A stretch of 64,000 bases of DNA. It comes from Algoriphagus sediminis. GTDB lineage: Bacteria; Bacteroidota; Bacteroidia; Cytophagales; Cyclobacteriaceae. The notes under the pieces were generated by a model. That model was not told the DNA's origin. It saw only the letters and a list, made by a program, of their open reading frames with translations, and searched no databases. The stretch's first letter is position 1. Every line of letters begins with the position of its first letter. The position numbers and the translations under genes were made by a program. The DNA is taken from NCBI RefSeq assembly GCF_030403435.1, contig NZ_JAUEPH010000004.1, positions 248,001-312,000 of the forward strand, given 5' to 3'. Shown one piece after another: positions 34,731 to 43,290 of the stretch.

Positions 34731-35888
34731 TCACTTTAGGATTTTTCGGGCGATGAGCTCTTTCATGATTTCATTCGTTCCCGCATAGATTCGCTGAACT
34801 CTAGCATCCGCATACGCTCTGGCCACTCCATATTCCCACATGTATCCGTATCCGCCATGAAGTTGAACGCACTCATCTGCGACCTTACACTGAAGCTCTG
34901 TCATATTGTATTTGGCCGCTGAGGCCATTGCTGAATCCAGCTTGCCTTCATTATGCAGCATGACCAGATGATCGCTGTAAATTCTTCCCTGTTCCAAAGC
35001 TGCCATCATCTCCGCTAGCTTGAACCGTGTATTCTGAAATTCAGAAATACTTTTCTCAAAGGCTTTTCTTTCCTTCACATACTCAATGGTTGATTTCAGC
35101 ATGTATTCACCCAATGCAACCGCCGCCAAAGCCACTACTAATCGCTCCTGAGCAAGTTCAGTCATAAGATATTTAAAACCCTCTCCTACTTTGCCCAGTA
35201 CGTTCTCCTTAGGAACTTTGACATTGTCAAAGAAAAGCTCACAAGTGTCCTGTGCATGCAGTCCCACCTTTTCAAAAGGAACCCCTTTCTTAAATCCTGC
35301 CATATCCTTATCTACCAAAAGGAGACTGATGGCTTTGGAACTTCTCTTCTGTTCAGTTTTTACCGCCACCACCACTACGTCTGATAGATAGCCGTTGGTG
35401 ATAAAGGTTTTGGAACCATTCACCACATAATGATCTCCCATATCCTCTGCGGAGGTTCTTATCCCTTGCAAATCACTTCCAGCACCTGGCTCTGTCATAG
35501 CAACAGCACCTATATATTCACCAGAAATCATTTTTGGAAGGTATTTTTCTTTGGCCCCTTGGGTGGCATAATGAAGAAGGTAAGGCATCACAATGTCACT
35601 GTGAAGTGGATAACCAATAGCTGGACCTGAACACCCACTTAGACCCAATTCTTCTATCAGAATAGCGGTAAACCTAAAATCATTTATTCCCATACCCCCG
35701 TATTCTTCCGGAGCTTGAATTCCTAAAAACCCATTCTCTCCGAGCTTTTTCCAGGATTCACGTGAAACCATTTTATTCTTTTCCCATTCAGCATTATGAG
35801 GTGTGATTTCTTTCTCGATAAAAGCTCTTACACTTTCTCTAAAAAGCTCATGGTCATCATTGTAGAGGGTTCTTGGTAGTCCAAACAT
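34731..35888 (-). CDS. Acyl-CoA dehydrogenase
   Basis: Catalyses the first, flavin-dependent step of fatty-acid beta-oxidation. GAVAMTEPGAGSDLQGIRTS is the FAD/substrate signature. VNGSKTFITNGYLSDVVVVA follows, and CVQLHGGYGYMWEYGVARAY carries the flavin contacts near the C-terminus. The catalytic base is expected in the RIYAGTNEIMKELI segment. 385 residues is typical. It is upstream of fadD, and the divergent region 35889-36053 separates it from the kinase gene. Confidence 0.93.
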   Translation of the reverse strand: MFGLPRTLYNDDHELFRESVRAFIEKEITPHNAEWEKNKMVSRESWKKLGENGFLGIQAPEEYGGMGINDFRFTAILIEELGLSGCSGPAIGYPLHSDIVMPYLLHYATQGAKEKYLPKMISGEYIGAVAMTEPGAGSDLQGIRTSAEDMGDHYVVNGSKTFITNGYLSDVVVVAVKTEQKRSSKAISLLLVDKDMAGFKKGVPFEKVGLHAQDTCELFFDNVKVPKENVLGKVGEGFKYLMTELAQERLVVALAAVALGEYMLKSTIEYVKERKAFEKSISEFQNTRFKLAEMMAALEQGRIYSDHLVMLHNEGKLDSAMASAAKYNMTELQCKVADECVQLHGGYGYMWEYGVARAYADARVQRIYAGTNEIMKELIARKILK

Positions 35889-36053
35889 TTACTTTAGTTT
35901 TTCAGGTTTATTCTATAAAATTAACCAACACGCCTTGAAATCGTTGATCAAAAGCCAAATTTTCTTTGGTTGGATGAGAGACCCTTTTATTCATAGTGTT
36001 ACTTTCCTTGAGTGGTTTTGAGTATACTTGAAAATGCTTTTACCCTAAACTGA

Positions 36054-37013
36054 ATGCACCTGTTAAACAAAAACCCAGAGTCCTTCATCAATTCACTATC
36101 CTTTCTCGATCCGGATGAGATAGCCATTTCTGCTGAAAAAGCAGGAGAAGGGAATATGAATGCAGTTTTCAGAATTCAGACGAATAAGAGAACCTTTATA
36201 GCGAAGCAATCCTTTCCTTTCGTACGGAAATATCCACAGATTTCAGCTCCCATAGAAAGAATAGACACAGAGTACCAGTATCTTAAACTAGTGGAGATTA
36301 TTCCGGAGTTAAAGTCCTATTCCCCAAAAATTTTGGGCTACTTTCCCGAAAATTATTTGTTACTGCTTGAAGATTTTGGGCCTGGATCTGATTTCACGGA
36401 ATATTACAAACAGTCAAAGCAAATCAAGGATCAAGTAATTGAAGAACTCATCGCTTACCTTAACCAACTTCATTCCCTGAAAGCCCCATTTTTCCCGGAT
36501 AATATGAAAATGAGGGAGCTAAATCATGATCATATTTTCAGGTTTCCATTTGATGAGAATAATGGGCTGGATTTGGATTCAATCCTGCCTGGATTGCAAA
36601 AAGCTTCCTTACCCTTCAAAATGGATGAAAAACTTAAGTCAAGGGTAGCGTCCCTGGGTGAGAGATATCTATCAAAGGGGGATACTCTTTTGCATGGAGA
36701 TTTTTATCCGGGTAGTTGGATCAGTACCGAATCTGGACTAAAAGTGATCGACCCTGAGTTTGGTTTCGTTGGAGACAGGGAGTTTGACCTTGGTATTTTT
36801 GTGGCACATCTGATTTTTTCAGGTTTAAATGAAAATGAAGCCTTGTCAAAGCTGGATAATTATAACCCTTCATTCGATTCGAGTCTAACACTTGCTTTTG
36901 CTGGTGTCGAGCTTTTAAGGAGACTTATCGGCATAGCTCAACTTCCTCTGGATTTAAGTCTGAAAGAAAGAGTGGAGCTTTTACAATTGGGGCGAAAAAT
37001 GATTTTAGCATGA
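36054..37013 (+). CDS. APH-fold phosphotransferase, MTR-kinase-like
   Basis: Protein-kinase-like small-molecule phosphotransferase. It has the catalytic loop LLHGDFYPGSW (His-214, Gly, Asp-216) and the metal-binding VIDPEFGFVGDREFDLGIFV. The opening LDPDEIAISAEKAGEGNMNA carries the glycine-rich loop. This arrangement, HGD followed by PGSW and IDPEF, is closest to methylthioribose kinases (MtnK) among the APH family, but substrate is uncertain. Its stop overlaps the ADP-ribosylglycohydrolase start by 4 bp. Confidence 0.7.
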   Translation: MHLLNKNPESFINSLSFLDPDEIAISAEKAGEGNMNAVFRIQTNKRTFIAKQSFPFVRKYPQISAPIERIDTEYQYLKLVEIIPELKSYSPKILGYFPENYLLLLEDFGPGSDFTEYYKQSKQIKDQVIEELIAYLNQLHSLKAPFFPDNMKMRELNHDHIFRFPFDENNGLDLDSILPGLQKASLPFKMDEKLKSRVASLGERYLSKGDTLLHGDFYPGSWISTESGLKVIDPEFGFVGDREFDLGIFVAHLIFSGLNENEALSKLDNYNPSFDSSLTLAFAGVELLRRLIGIAQLPLDLSLKERVELLQLGRKMILA

Positions 37014-38257
37014 GAAGCTATTTGGTTCTTTTCACATGCATTTTCGTTTTTTGGTCCTGCGGACCAAAGCCAGAAAAAGAAAGGAAAGTGGAATTTACAG
37101 ACACTTTTATAGATCAATATCAGCTTACCGAGAAGCAGCTTTATGACAAGGTCCTCGGAATGATCGTGGGTTCAGCTATCGGTGATGCCATGGGAGCACC
37201 TACAGAAATGTGGTCAAGACCTCAGATTCAGCAAGAATATGGCTTTGTTCAGAGTCTGGATTCAATGTACCGTAGCAGCTCTCCAGAAGGAACCTGGCAT
37301 GATAGCCTTCCGGCAGGTGGCACCACGGACGACACCCGGTGGAAAATTTTGCTTTCAGAATTTCTTATCACTCAGGATACCAGTGCCTTGAAAGCAAATG
37401 ATTTTGCCAAGTATATCGGAGAGGAATATCAGAGTTACCTAAAAGAACTTCAGCAAGTTAATTCTTCGGATTACGAGCCTTATAAACCTGTTCTATTAAA
37501 AATGGGCTGGCTTCAGGAATGGTCAAAAGTAAGTACAGCATTCATAAGTGAAGATGTGAGTGCTTATTCAGATGCATTGGGGAAGTTTTATGGTGGGGAA
37601 ATGGTTTGTGCCGGACTTCTCTATTCTTCTTCTGTAGGGGCCTATTTTCCTGGAAATCCTTCAAAAGCCTATCAGGAAGCCTTTAAACTCAGTATTTATG
37701 ACATTGGCTACGCCAAAGATGTCACTTCCATGGCAGCGGCCATGACATCCGCGGCTATGTCAGAAAATCCAAGTATAGAAAATCTAAAAGCTGCATTGGA
37801 GATTGATCCACGAGACTATTTTGATAGCCGATTAGTGGGTCGTTCGGCTTACGTATGGGTAAAAGAAGCAGCAAGGATTGATTCTGAATCACGAGGACTG
37901 GATAGTTTGAATTCGAGATTATCTCTTGAATCAGCTGAGCTGGCTTTTGCTTTTCAGGAGTTGGATAAAAGGCAACAAGACATGCCTTTTCATGCCGGTG
38001 AAATATTTCTTCAGACTCTTACAGGAATGTACTATGCTGATTTTGACTTTATGGGTACACTCACCTTCCTAACGAACTATGGACGAGATAATGATACTAC
38101 GGGAGCTTTGGCTGGAGGCATTTTAGGAGCTTTTTACGGCTTTGAGGCTTTGCCTAAAAAAGAAAAGGAACTCGTCCTTTATACAGCCAAATCCAAGTTG
38201 AACCAGGATCTGGAGCAAACAGCAAAAGGTCTAACCGCTCATATGCTTGGAAAATAA
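37010..38257 (+). CDS. ADP-ribosylglycohydrolase-family lipoprotein
   Basis: Signal peptide and lipobox (VFWSCG), then the DraG/ARH fold. KVLGMIVGSAIGDAMGAPTE is the first metal motif, GGTTDDTRW the second and YGRDNDTTGALAGGILGAFY the third, so all acidic magnesium ligands are present. It removes ADP-ribose or related groups from proteins or nucleosides. Export is unusual for this family, which is mostly cytoplasmic. It is coupled to the APH-like kinase upstream, so both may act on a ribosylated small molecule. Confidence 0.8.
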   Translation: MRSYLVLFTCIFVFWSCGPKPEKERKVEFTDTFIDQYQLTEKQLYDKVLGMIVGSAIGDAMGAPTEMWSRPQIQQEYGFVQSLDSMYRSSSPEGTWHDSLPAGGTTDDTRWKILLSEFLITQDTSALKANDFAKYIGEEYQSYLKELQQVNSSDYEPYKPVLLKMGWLQEWSKVSTAFISEDVSAYSDALGKFYGGEMVCAGLLYSSSVGAYFPGNPSKAYQEAFKLSIYDIGYAKDVTSMAAAMTSAAMSENPSIENLKAALEIDPRDYFDSRLVGRSAYVWVKEAARIDSESRGLDSLNSRLSLESAELAFAFQELDKRQQDMPFHAGEIFLQTLTGMYYADFDFMGTLTFLTNYGRDNDTTGALAGGILGAFYGFEALPKKEKELVLYTAKSKLNQDLEQTAKGLTAHMLGK

Positions 38258-38290
38258 AAAAGCCCCTGCTTCCAAAGAAACAAGGGCCTT
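38257..38290 (-). terminator. Terminator of the 38308-38895 gene
   Basis: On the minus strand GCCCTTG / CAGGGGC form a 7-bp stem with one G-T pair, followed by TTTTTTATTTT. It is also convergent with the ADP-ribosylglycohydrolase stop. Confidence 0.65.
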
Positions 38291-38307
38291 CCAGGTTTGA
38301 GAGCTAT

Positions 38308-38895
38308 TTACATGTGAATGTATTTAGTCCTTCCAAGAGCATCGTGTAGCTCGAAGTAGATTTCGTCAGCATCAACACCCTCTAGATAATAGTCCTTTCT
38401 GAATCCTTCCGGAGTATCGATAGTTTCTGAGTGAAGGACGCGATCATTGTTTTTATATCTGATCTTCACATCTACTCCTGGTTCCATTAGACCAATCACT
38501 GCTAGATTAACGGTGTTATCATCCAACTTCTTTCCATAGGCCATTAGTGGTAGTTCTTCTACGGGGATGGATCTATTAAAAGTGCTCACTGTGTAAAGTA
38601 CACGCTCGTCATCTGTGGTAATTTCAACCTGGTATTCTCCACATGGCATATCTTCCATGTTGTAAGGAATGATAATATCGCTTCCTTTTTGTTTTACTTT
38701 TCTCTGATGAAGCTTCTTACCATTTTCGTCCATGATGGCGATTTTGGCTTCACCTACACCTTCTTTAAGAAGTACGTTTACTGTTTTGTAACGAGCCTTA
38801 ACAGCGCTTAGCTCCATTAGGTCGTCATTGTTGTCATTTGCAAGGCTTGAAAAAGAGATAGCGCCTGCGAGTGCTAGAGTCATTAAAGTTTTCAT
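38308..38895 (-). CDS. Exported protein, paralogue 1 of a tandem pair
   Basis: 195 residues with a signal peptide (MKTLMTLALAGAISFSSLAN). The mature part has two beta-sandwich-like units. The first is VGEAKIAIMDENGKKLHQRK, then CGEYQVEITTDDERVLYTVS; the second is DVKIRYKNNDRVLHSE to YFELHDALGRTKYIHM. It resembles secreted sorting- or adhesion-type Ig-like folds, with no catalytic motif. It is about two-thirds identical to the gene at 39618-40205 and their upstream regions are also related, so this is a tandem duplication. Function unknown. Confidence 0.7.
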   Translation of the reverse strand: MKTLMTLALAGAISFSSLANDNNDDLMELSAVKARYKTVNVLLKEGVGEAKIAIMDENGKKLHQRKVKQKGSDIIIPYNMEDMPCGEYQVEITTDDERVLYTVSTFNRSIPVEELPLMAYGKKLDDNTVNLAVIGLMEPGVDVKIRYKNNDRVLHSETIDTPEGFRKDYYLEGVDADEIYFELHDALGRTKYIHM

Positions 38896-39075
38896 AGTAT
38901 GTTGGTTTAGTGTTCTGTCTTTTCTTATGCGATTGGCATACCAACATTCCCATAGCCCTAGAAAAAAAGTTTTCAGGTCAAGAAATTATTACCCGATTAT
39001 TAATTGAAATCAAAATTATATTTGGCTAAATGTTAAAAAAGGGTGAAAAGCTGTTAAAAAGTCAAACATTTAACC

Positions 39076-39098
39076 GTTCGTTTGTCACGCATCCGAAC
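39076..39098. promoter_or_regulatory. Conserved inverted repeat GTTCG-N13-CGAAC (copy 1)
   Basis: GTTCG at 39076-39080 and CGAAC at 39094-39098, enclosing TTTGTCACG. Equivalent to 40393-40415. Confidence 0.4.
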
Positions 39099-39212
39099 AG
39101 TTTTGCCTTAAAACCTCAAAAAGGCAGGTTGCATTATATTGTATAGTTTAACAGAAAATAATTTTAATTTTTTTTTCATAATTATCTGGTATCGTTGGAC
39201 TTGTGTCCAAAG

Positions 39213-39230
39213 CTGTACGCTTTTGTACAG
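39213..39230. promoter_or_regulatory. Palindromic operator-like site CTGTAC-N6-GTACAG (copy 1)
   Basis: CTGTAC, six bases, GTACAG. The second copy at 40527-40550 is longer and perfect. Such symmetry suits a dimeric regulator. Confidence 0.5.
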
Positions 39231-39255
39231 GTCTTGTCCGTCAGCACACAAATAT

Positions 39256-39269
39256 TTGATAAAAATCAA
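39256..39269. promoter_or_regulatory. FNR/CRP-type palindrome (copy 1)
   Basis: TTGATAAAAATCAA, a perfect match to the FNR half-sites TTGAT-N4-ATCAA. It lies 361 bp upstream of the 38895 start, unusually far for an activator. Confidence 0.45.
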
Positions 39270-39552
39270 AATTCAAACGGTTGCATGAGCTGAGAAAAAA
39301 TCTTCAATAAAGGAAAATGATGTTTTTTGGAAGTGCCCCGGCATTGGTTCTTCAGTTCATTCTTTTACTTTTTTGATGAGAAGCCTTTCTGATCACCCAC
39401 TTAAAACTATCCGTTTTCTGAGCTTCATTACGCAGAAGATCTTTCTTCCTCGAGTGTTTTACTTCACTTCAAGCTTATCCTGATATCTATCAGTGGTAAT
39501 TTAAATACAAGAGCTTAAAAGCTCGGATAGCTACTCCAAAAAATGTCGAACA

Positions 39553-39580
39553 TAAAAAAAGGAGACCATTTCTGGTCTCC
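39553..39580 (-). terminator. Terminator of paralogue 2
   Basis: GGAGACC / GGTCTCC is a 7-bp stem with a 6-nt loop at 39561-39580, followed on the minus strand by TTTTTTT. It lies about 38 bp past the stop of the 39618-40205 gene. Confidence 0.85.
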
Positions 39581-39617
39581 AATCATCGTGGTCTTTTTAT
39601 TCCTTTGTTCTGAAGAA

Positions 39618-40205
39618 TTAGAGGTGAATTACTCTCGTTCTTCCCAAAGCGTCAGTAAGGTGGAAATAAATATCTTCTGCCTCTACCCCATCAAAGCTGT
39701 AGTTTTTGCTAAATGCTTTTGGAGTTTCGATAGTTTCGGCATGAAGAACTCTATCATTTTCTTCATATCTGATTTCAACCTCAACACCTGGTTCCACGAG
39801 TCCGAACACTGATAGATTTACCTTATTATTATCCAATTTTTTACCATTGGCTTTCAATGGAAGCTCTTCTACTGGAATAGGTCTGTTAAAAGTATTAACT
39901 GTATAAGAGACGGACTCCTCGTCAGTAGTAATCTCTACCTGATACTCACCACATGGAAGGTCTTCCAGGTTATAAGGAATGACCTGATCCCTGTCGGCAT
40001 CCTTCACCTTTCTCTGATGTAGCCTTTTTCCATTCATGTCGTAAATGGCAATTCGAGCTTCTCCTACATCCTCTTTTAAGAGCACATTAACTGTTTTGTA
40101 ATTTGCCTTGGCACCGCTAAGAGCCATAAGGTCTTCGTTGTTTTCATTAGCAAGGCTAGACATTGATACGAAGCCTGCAAGTGCGATAGTGAATAAAGTT
40201 TTCAT
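39618..40205 (-). CDS. Exported protein, paralogue 2 of a tandem pair
   Basis: The start is set at the ATG at 40205 (MKTLFTIALAGFVSMSSLAN), which gives a signal peptide matching paralogue 1; a 16-residue longer frame runs through the conserved leader. The mature protein aligns end to end with the 38308-38895 gene, e.g. YKTVNVLLKEDVGEARIAIY and LEDLPCGEYQVEITTDEES. It is a tandem duplicate with its own terminator and its own copy of the upstream regulatory blocks. Function unknown. Confidence 0.7.
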   Translation of the reverse strand: MKTLFTIALAGFVSMSSLANENNEDLMALSGAKANYKTVNVLLKEDVGEARIAIYDMNGKRLHQRKVKDADRDQVIPYNLEDLPCGEYQVEITTDEESVSYTVNTFNRPIPVEELPLKANGKKLDNNKVNLSVFGLVEPGVEVEIRYEENDRVLHAETIETPKAFSKNYSFDGVEAEDIYFHLTDALGRTRVIHL

Positions 40206-40392
40206 AATAATTTGTTGGTTTAAGTTTCTGTCCTCTCTTATTGCTATTGGCATACCAACAAATTTTTGGAGTGGCCAAAAAGTAAGACGATCCCTAATCT
40301 TTTTCTTGAAAGTGCAAGACCCAGATTTTTCTTAAAAAGCTATAAAACAGCCCTTTACAGCAAAAAATTGTTCGAAAAATGAGAATTTTCTC

Positions 40393-40415
40393 GTCCGATT
40401 GTCACGTAAGCGAAC
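40393..40415. promoter_or_regulatory. Conserved inverted repeat GTCCG-N13-CGAAC (copy 2)
   Basis: GTCCG at 40393-40397 and CGAAC at 40411-40415, enclosing ATTGTCACG. Counterpart of 39076-39098. Confidence 0.4.
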
Positions 40416-40526
40416 AAATCGATTCAAAAATGAGGAAAGAAAAAGTTGCCAGAGCGACCCATGATTTTCAACTTTTAACTTTAAATTTTTTCTATCCCTT
40501 TTTATTTAACCAGATGGGCCAAAAAA

Positions 40527-40550
40527 AACCTGTACGATTGTGTACAGGTT
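40527..40550. promoter_or_regulatory. Perfect palindrome AACCTGTAC-N6-GTACAGGTT (copy 2)
   Basis: Nine-bp arms with a six-base spacer. The core matches the site at 39213-39230. Confidence 0.55.
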
Positions 40551-40572
40551 TGTTCCATTTAAGCACAGAGTT

Positions 40573-40586
40573 TTGATAAAAATCAA
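40573..40586. promoter_or_regulatory. FNR/CRP-type palindrome (copy 2)
   Basis: TTGATAAAAATCAA, identical to the site at 39256-39269. It overlaps the stop codon of the thioesterase gene. Confidence 0.45.
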
Positions 40587-41098
40587 GAATTCTTCAGAGC
40601 ATTTGAGATCTCCTTGACTCTGGATTTAATATCCATTGATTCAAAATCCAAATTAAGTGAGGTAGCTTCAAGGAAATCTGCAACAGCTCCCTGATGATCT
40701 GTGGATTTTCCTTCAGCCAAAGTAACATATCGCATTGTGGACCATAGGACAGTTTTCAATTGCTTCTCAGAATCATCAGTCATAATATACTCGACCACAA
40801 TGGTATTATGATTATGCCAGATAACTCGACTGAAAATTCTAACCCACTCTCCTACCATGGCAGACCTTACATAGCTGATATTATGATTGTATACCACCCA
40901 TGCGGCTTTGAAAGTTCGAATTAAATCAATGATTTCCAGCCCATACAGCTTTGGTACCTGATCTTCACGTGCATTGAAGAAGTAATCGAAGTACTTGGCA
41001 TTATTTAAATGTCTTAAAGGATCACAGTCCTGAAACCGTATAACCACTCGGCTTTCCGTCTGTTTAGGGTAACTTTTCTTTGGATCGTAGTCAAACAT
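40583..41098 (-). CDS. Acyl-CoA thioesterase, 4HBT hotdog family
   Basis: 171 residues. The opening SRVVIRFQDCDPLRHLNNAK with DCDPLRHLNN is the substrate and catalytic site of FcbC/YbgC-type hotdog thioesterases (Asp at D-x-x-x-H-x-N). SYVRSAMVGEWVRIFSRVIW and IVVEYIMTDDSEKQLKTVLW are the core strands. It hydrolyses acyl-CoA. It is third in a run pncB-pncA-thioesterase, starting 3 bp after the pncA stop. The metabolic link to NAD salvage is not obvious. Confidence 0.85.
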   Translation of the reverse strand: MFDYDPKKSYPKQTESRVVIRFQDCDPLRHLNNAKYFDYFFNAREDQVPKLYGLEIIDLIRTFKAAWVVYNHNISYVRSAMVGEWVRIFSRVIWHNHNTIVVEYIMTDDSEKQLKTVLWSTMRYVTLAEGKSTDHQGAVADFLEATSLNLDFESMDIKSRVKEISNALKNS

Positions 41099-41101
41099 AT
41101 T

Positions 41102-41737
41102 TTATTCGATTTCCTGGCTGGTAATAATATTAATTCCTTTTGCGACCATTTTCTCAATGGCAAGTTGATCATCATTTTTATTTAGATTCACCGCTCTACT
41201 TCCATCTGTAATTAAAAATGTGTCAAACCCCAAATCTATGGAATCCAGAGCCGTAAACTTTACGCAATAGTCCAGTGCCAAGCCGACCACAAATACTCTT
41301 TGGACACCTATCTCCTTCAAATAGGTATTCAGCCCAGTATCGCCCCGTCTAGCATTATCAAAAAATCCAGAGTACGAATCGACATTCTCGTTCAATCCTT
41401 TTCGGAATATTTTGAGCCAGTTTTTTTGTTCCAACTGATCTGAGAATTCCGATCCAAAACTCCCCTGCACACAGTGAGTCGGCCAAAGAACCTGATCCAG
41501 ACCATCCAACTGAATCATTTCTCCAATTTTCTTTCCTTCATGATTCGCTGCGAAACTCTTGTGTCCAGGAGGATGGAAATCCTGGGTAGCTACTATTTTT
41601 TGAAATTTAGACTGAAGCTTATTCACTATAGGAATAATTTGATCTCCTTCCTTTACAGCCAGCGAGCCACCGGGCAGGAAATCATTCTGAATATCCACCA
41701 GAAGTAATACGTCTTTTGCTTGGTCAATCTGCACCAT
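41102..41737 (-). CDS. pncA: Nicotinamidase
   Basis: Hydrolyses nicotinamide to nicotinate for NAD salvage. LLVDIQNDFLPGGSLAVKEG has the catalytic Asp, ATQDFHPPGHKSFAANHEGK has the metal-binding Asp-x-His region, and VVGLALDYCVKFTALDSIDL has the catalytic Cys with the cis-peptide before it. WPTHCVQGSFGSEF is the conserved middle loop. 211 residues is normal. It overlaps pncB by 14 bp, which supports the pathway: pncA makes nicotinate and pncB uses it. Confidence 0.93.
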   Translation of the reverse strand: MVQIDQAKDVLLLVDIQNDFLPGGSLAVKEGDQIIPIVNKLQSKFQKIVATQDFHPPGHKSFAANHEGKKIGEMIQLDGLDQVLWPTHCVQGSFGSEFSDQLEQKNWLKIFRKGLNENVDSYSGFFDNARRGDTGLNTYLKEIGVQRVFVVGLALDYCVKFTALDSIDLGFDTFLITDGSRAVNLNKNDDQLAIEKMVAKGINIITSQEIE

Positions 41738-43208
41738 TTTCTTCTTTTGATTTTAAGATAAGCTCCATTCTCAAGTGATGAAGGTTCTCTTCCAGGCCTA
41801 CCGGATACAAATGAGGGTTCACCAATCTTTTATGTGTCTTATCAAAGGAATCCAATTGTTTTTTTGCTTTAACCTTTATCTCATCCAGACTCGGTAGTTT
41901 ATATTTCTTCTTTCCTTTTTTAAATATTGGCTTAAGCAATTCCTCCTCCTGATAAAACGCAGGCATGATTCTCTTTCTTCGGGTTTGATCACTTGGATCA
42001 ATAATCACCAAGCTACCTTTAGTATACTCCTGCCCTTCCAGATGGATCATATCAGCAACTGCTTTATCCTTGGAATAAAATCGTTTTACGGTATGATACC
42101 CAGGGATATTGATCTTCAGTGACTGCTGGGAAAGCTTAATCTTTGGTTCCCATTCTCCCTTAGAGTTTTTCAAAGCTGCCAGCTTATAGACAGCTCCAAG
42201 AGCCGGTTGGTCATATGCAGTGACTAGCTTTGTTCCTACTCCCCAAACACTAATGGACGCCTCCTGATTTTTTAAAGAGCTAATAATGTGCTCGTCTAGA
42301 TCATTGGAGGCAACGATTTTGGCATCTGGAAATCCAGCTTTGTCAAGCAAGGTTCTCACTTCATTTGAGTAATAAGCTAAATCACCTGAATCCAAACGTA
42401 CCCCGAGCATTTCCTTTCCTTTTTCACGTAGCTGAAGACCGACCTTTATGGCATTTTTCACTCCATTAATCGTGTCGTAGGTATCAATCAGAAAAGTAGT
42501 CTTATCCGGGAAGGCACCTGCATAAGCTTCAAATGCTTCCAGTTCACTTGGGAATGCCATGATCCAACTATGTGCGTGAGTTCCAGAAACAGGGATCCCA
42601 AATAGCTTTCCAGCCATTACATTACTGGTGGAGGAACAGCCTCCAATGTATGCTGCACGACTTGCTGCCAACGCACCATCAATTCCTTGTGCCCTTCTCA
42701 AGCCAAATTCCAGAACAGATTCGCCCTTTGCTGACAGGTTGATTCTGGCCGCTTTGGTGGCTATTAAAGTCTGGAAATTAATAAGGTTTAAAAGAGGAGT
42801 TTCCAGTAGTTGGCATTGAATAAGAGGGCCTTTAACCCTAATCATAGGTTCATTTGGAAATACAACAGTTCCTTCCTCCACCGCATCAATATCACAGCTG
42901 AAGTCCATTTCTTTCAAATAGTCCAAAAAGGCCTTGTCAAAGACTCTGGAACCATCCTGGTTTTTCATGGCCCCCAAATAGTTTAGATCTTCCTTAGAGA
43001 ATTTAAAGTTGGAGCAAAAGTCTACCACATATTCCAACCCTGCGGCTAGCGTAAAACCTCCATTGAATGGGTGCTTCCGGAAAAAAAGATTAAAAACCGC
43101 TTCCTCCTCAGCCTTACCGGATTTCCAATAAGCGTAGGCCATGGTGAGCTGGTAATAATCCAATAGTAAAGTGAGCGAGCCTTGGTAAAGATCTTTAGTG
43201 ATTTTCAT
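41724..43208 (-). CDS. pncB: Nicotinate phosphoribosyltransferase
   Basis: Condenses nicotinate with PRPP to give nicotinate mononucleotide. The start is set at the ATG at 43208 (MKITKDLYQGSLTLLLDYYQ), which matches the usual NAPRTase opening; the longer frame begins with TTG at 43217. RKHPFNGGFTLAAGLEYVVD, FGLRRAQGIDGALAASRAAY, SGTHAHSWIMAFP and GVRLDSGDLAYYSNEVR are the family core, and the His of GTHAHS is the phosphorylated residue. About 490 residues is normal. First gene of the salvage operon. Confidence 0.95.
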   Translation of the reverse strand: MKITKDLYQGSLTLLLDYYQLTMAYAYWKSGKAEEEAVFNLFFRKHPFNGGFTLAAGLEYVVDFCSNFKFSKEDLNYLGAMKNQDGSRVFDKAFLDYLKEMDFSCDIDAVEEGTVVFPNEPMIRVKGPLIQCQLLETPLLNLINFQTLIATKAARINLSAKGESVLEFGLRRAQGIDGALAASRAAYIGGCSSTSNVMAGKLFGIPVSGTHAHSWIMAFPSELEAFEAYAGAFPDKTTFLIDTYDTINGVKNAIKVGLQLREKGKEMLGVRLDSGDLAYYSNEVRTLLDKAGFPDAKIVASNDLDEHIISSLKNQEASISVWGVGTKLVTAYDQPALGAVYKLAALKNSKGEWEPKIKLSQQSLKINIPGYHTVKRFYSKDKAVADMIHLEGQEYTKGSLVIIDPSDQTRRKRIMPAFYQEEELLKPIFKKGKKKYKLPSLDEIKVKAKKQLDSFDKTHKRLVNPHLYPVGLEENLHHLRMELILKSKEENGAD

Positions 43209-43290
43209 AAGCATCAACTTTACTTCAAAATTAAGGGAGTAAAGGCGGCTTTCAGGATTTTTGGGTTCTTTTTTCGGTTTAACCCCTGAC

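Larger units (their letters stand above)
38896..39617. promoter_or_regulatory. Long non-coding region upstream of paralogue 1
   Basis: About 720 bp without a gene. From the 38895 start outward it holds a leader (38900-38945) with TTGG/CCAA and GTTGG/CCAAC inverted repeats, GTTCG/CGAAC at 39076-39098, CTGTAC/GTACAG at 39213-39230 and TTGAT/ATCAA at 39256-39269. Each recurs at the same spacing upstream of the second paralogue. The 3' terminator of that second gene lies at 39553-39580. The stretch 39290-39540 shows nothing recognisable. Confidence 0.6.
40206..40582. promoter_or_regulatory. Upstream region of paralogue 2
   Basis: Gene-free. It holds, from the start outward, the leader with TTGG/CCAA symmetry (40210-40260), the GTCCG/CGAAC pair (40393-40415) and the AACCTGTAC/GTACAGGTT palindrome (40527-40550). 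The FNR-like box at 40573-40586 partly overlaps the end of the thioesterase gene. Confidence 0.55.

Noticed and set aside
39543..39812. Plus-strand ORF of 89 codons
   Set aside because: It is the shadow of the paralogue 2 gene and its terminator on the other strand.
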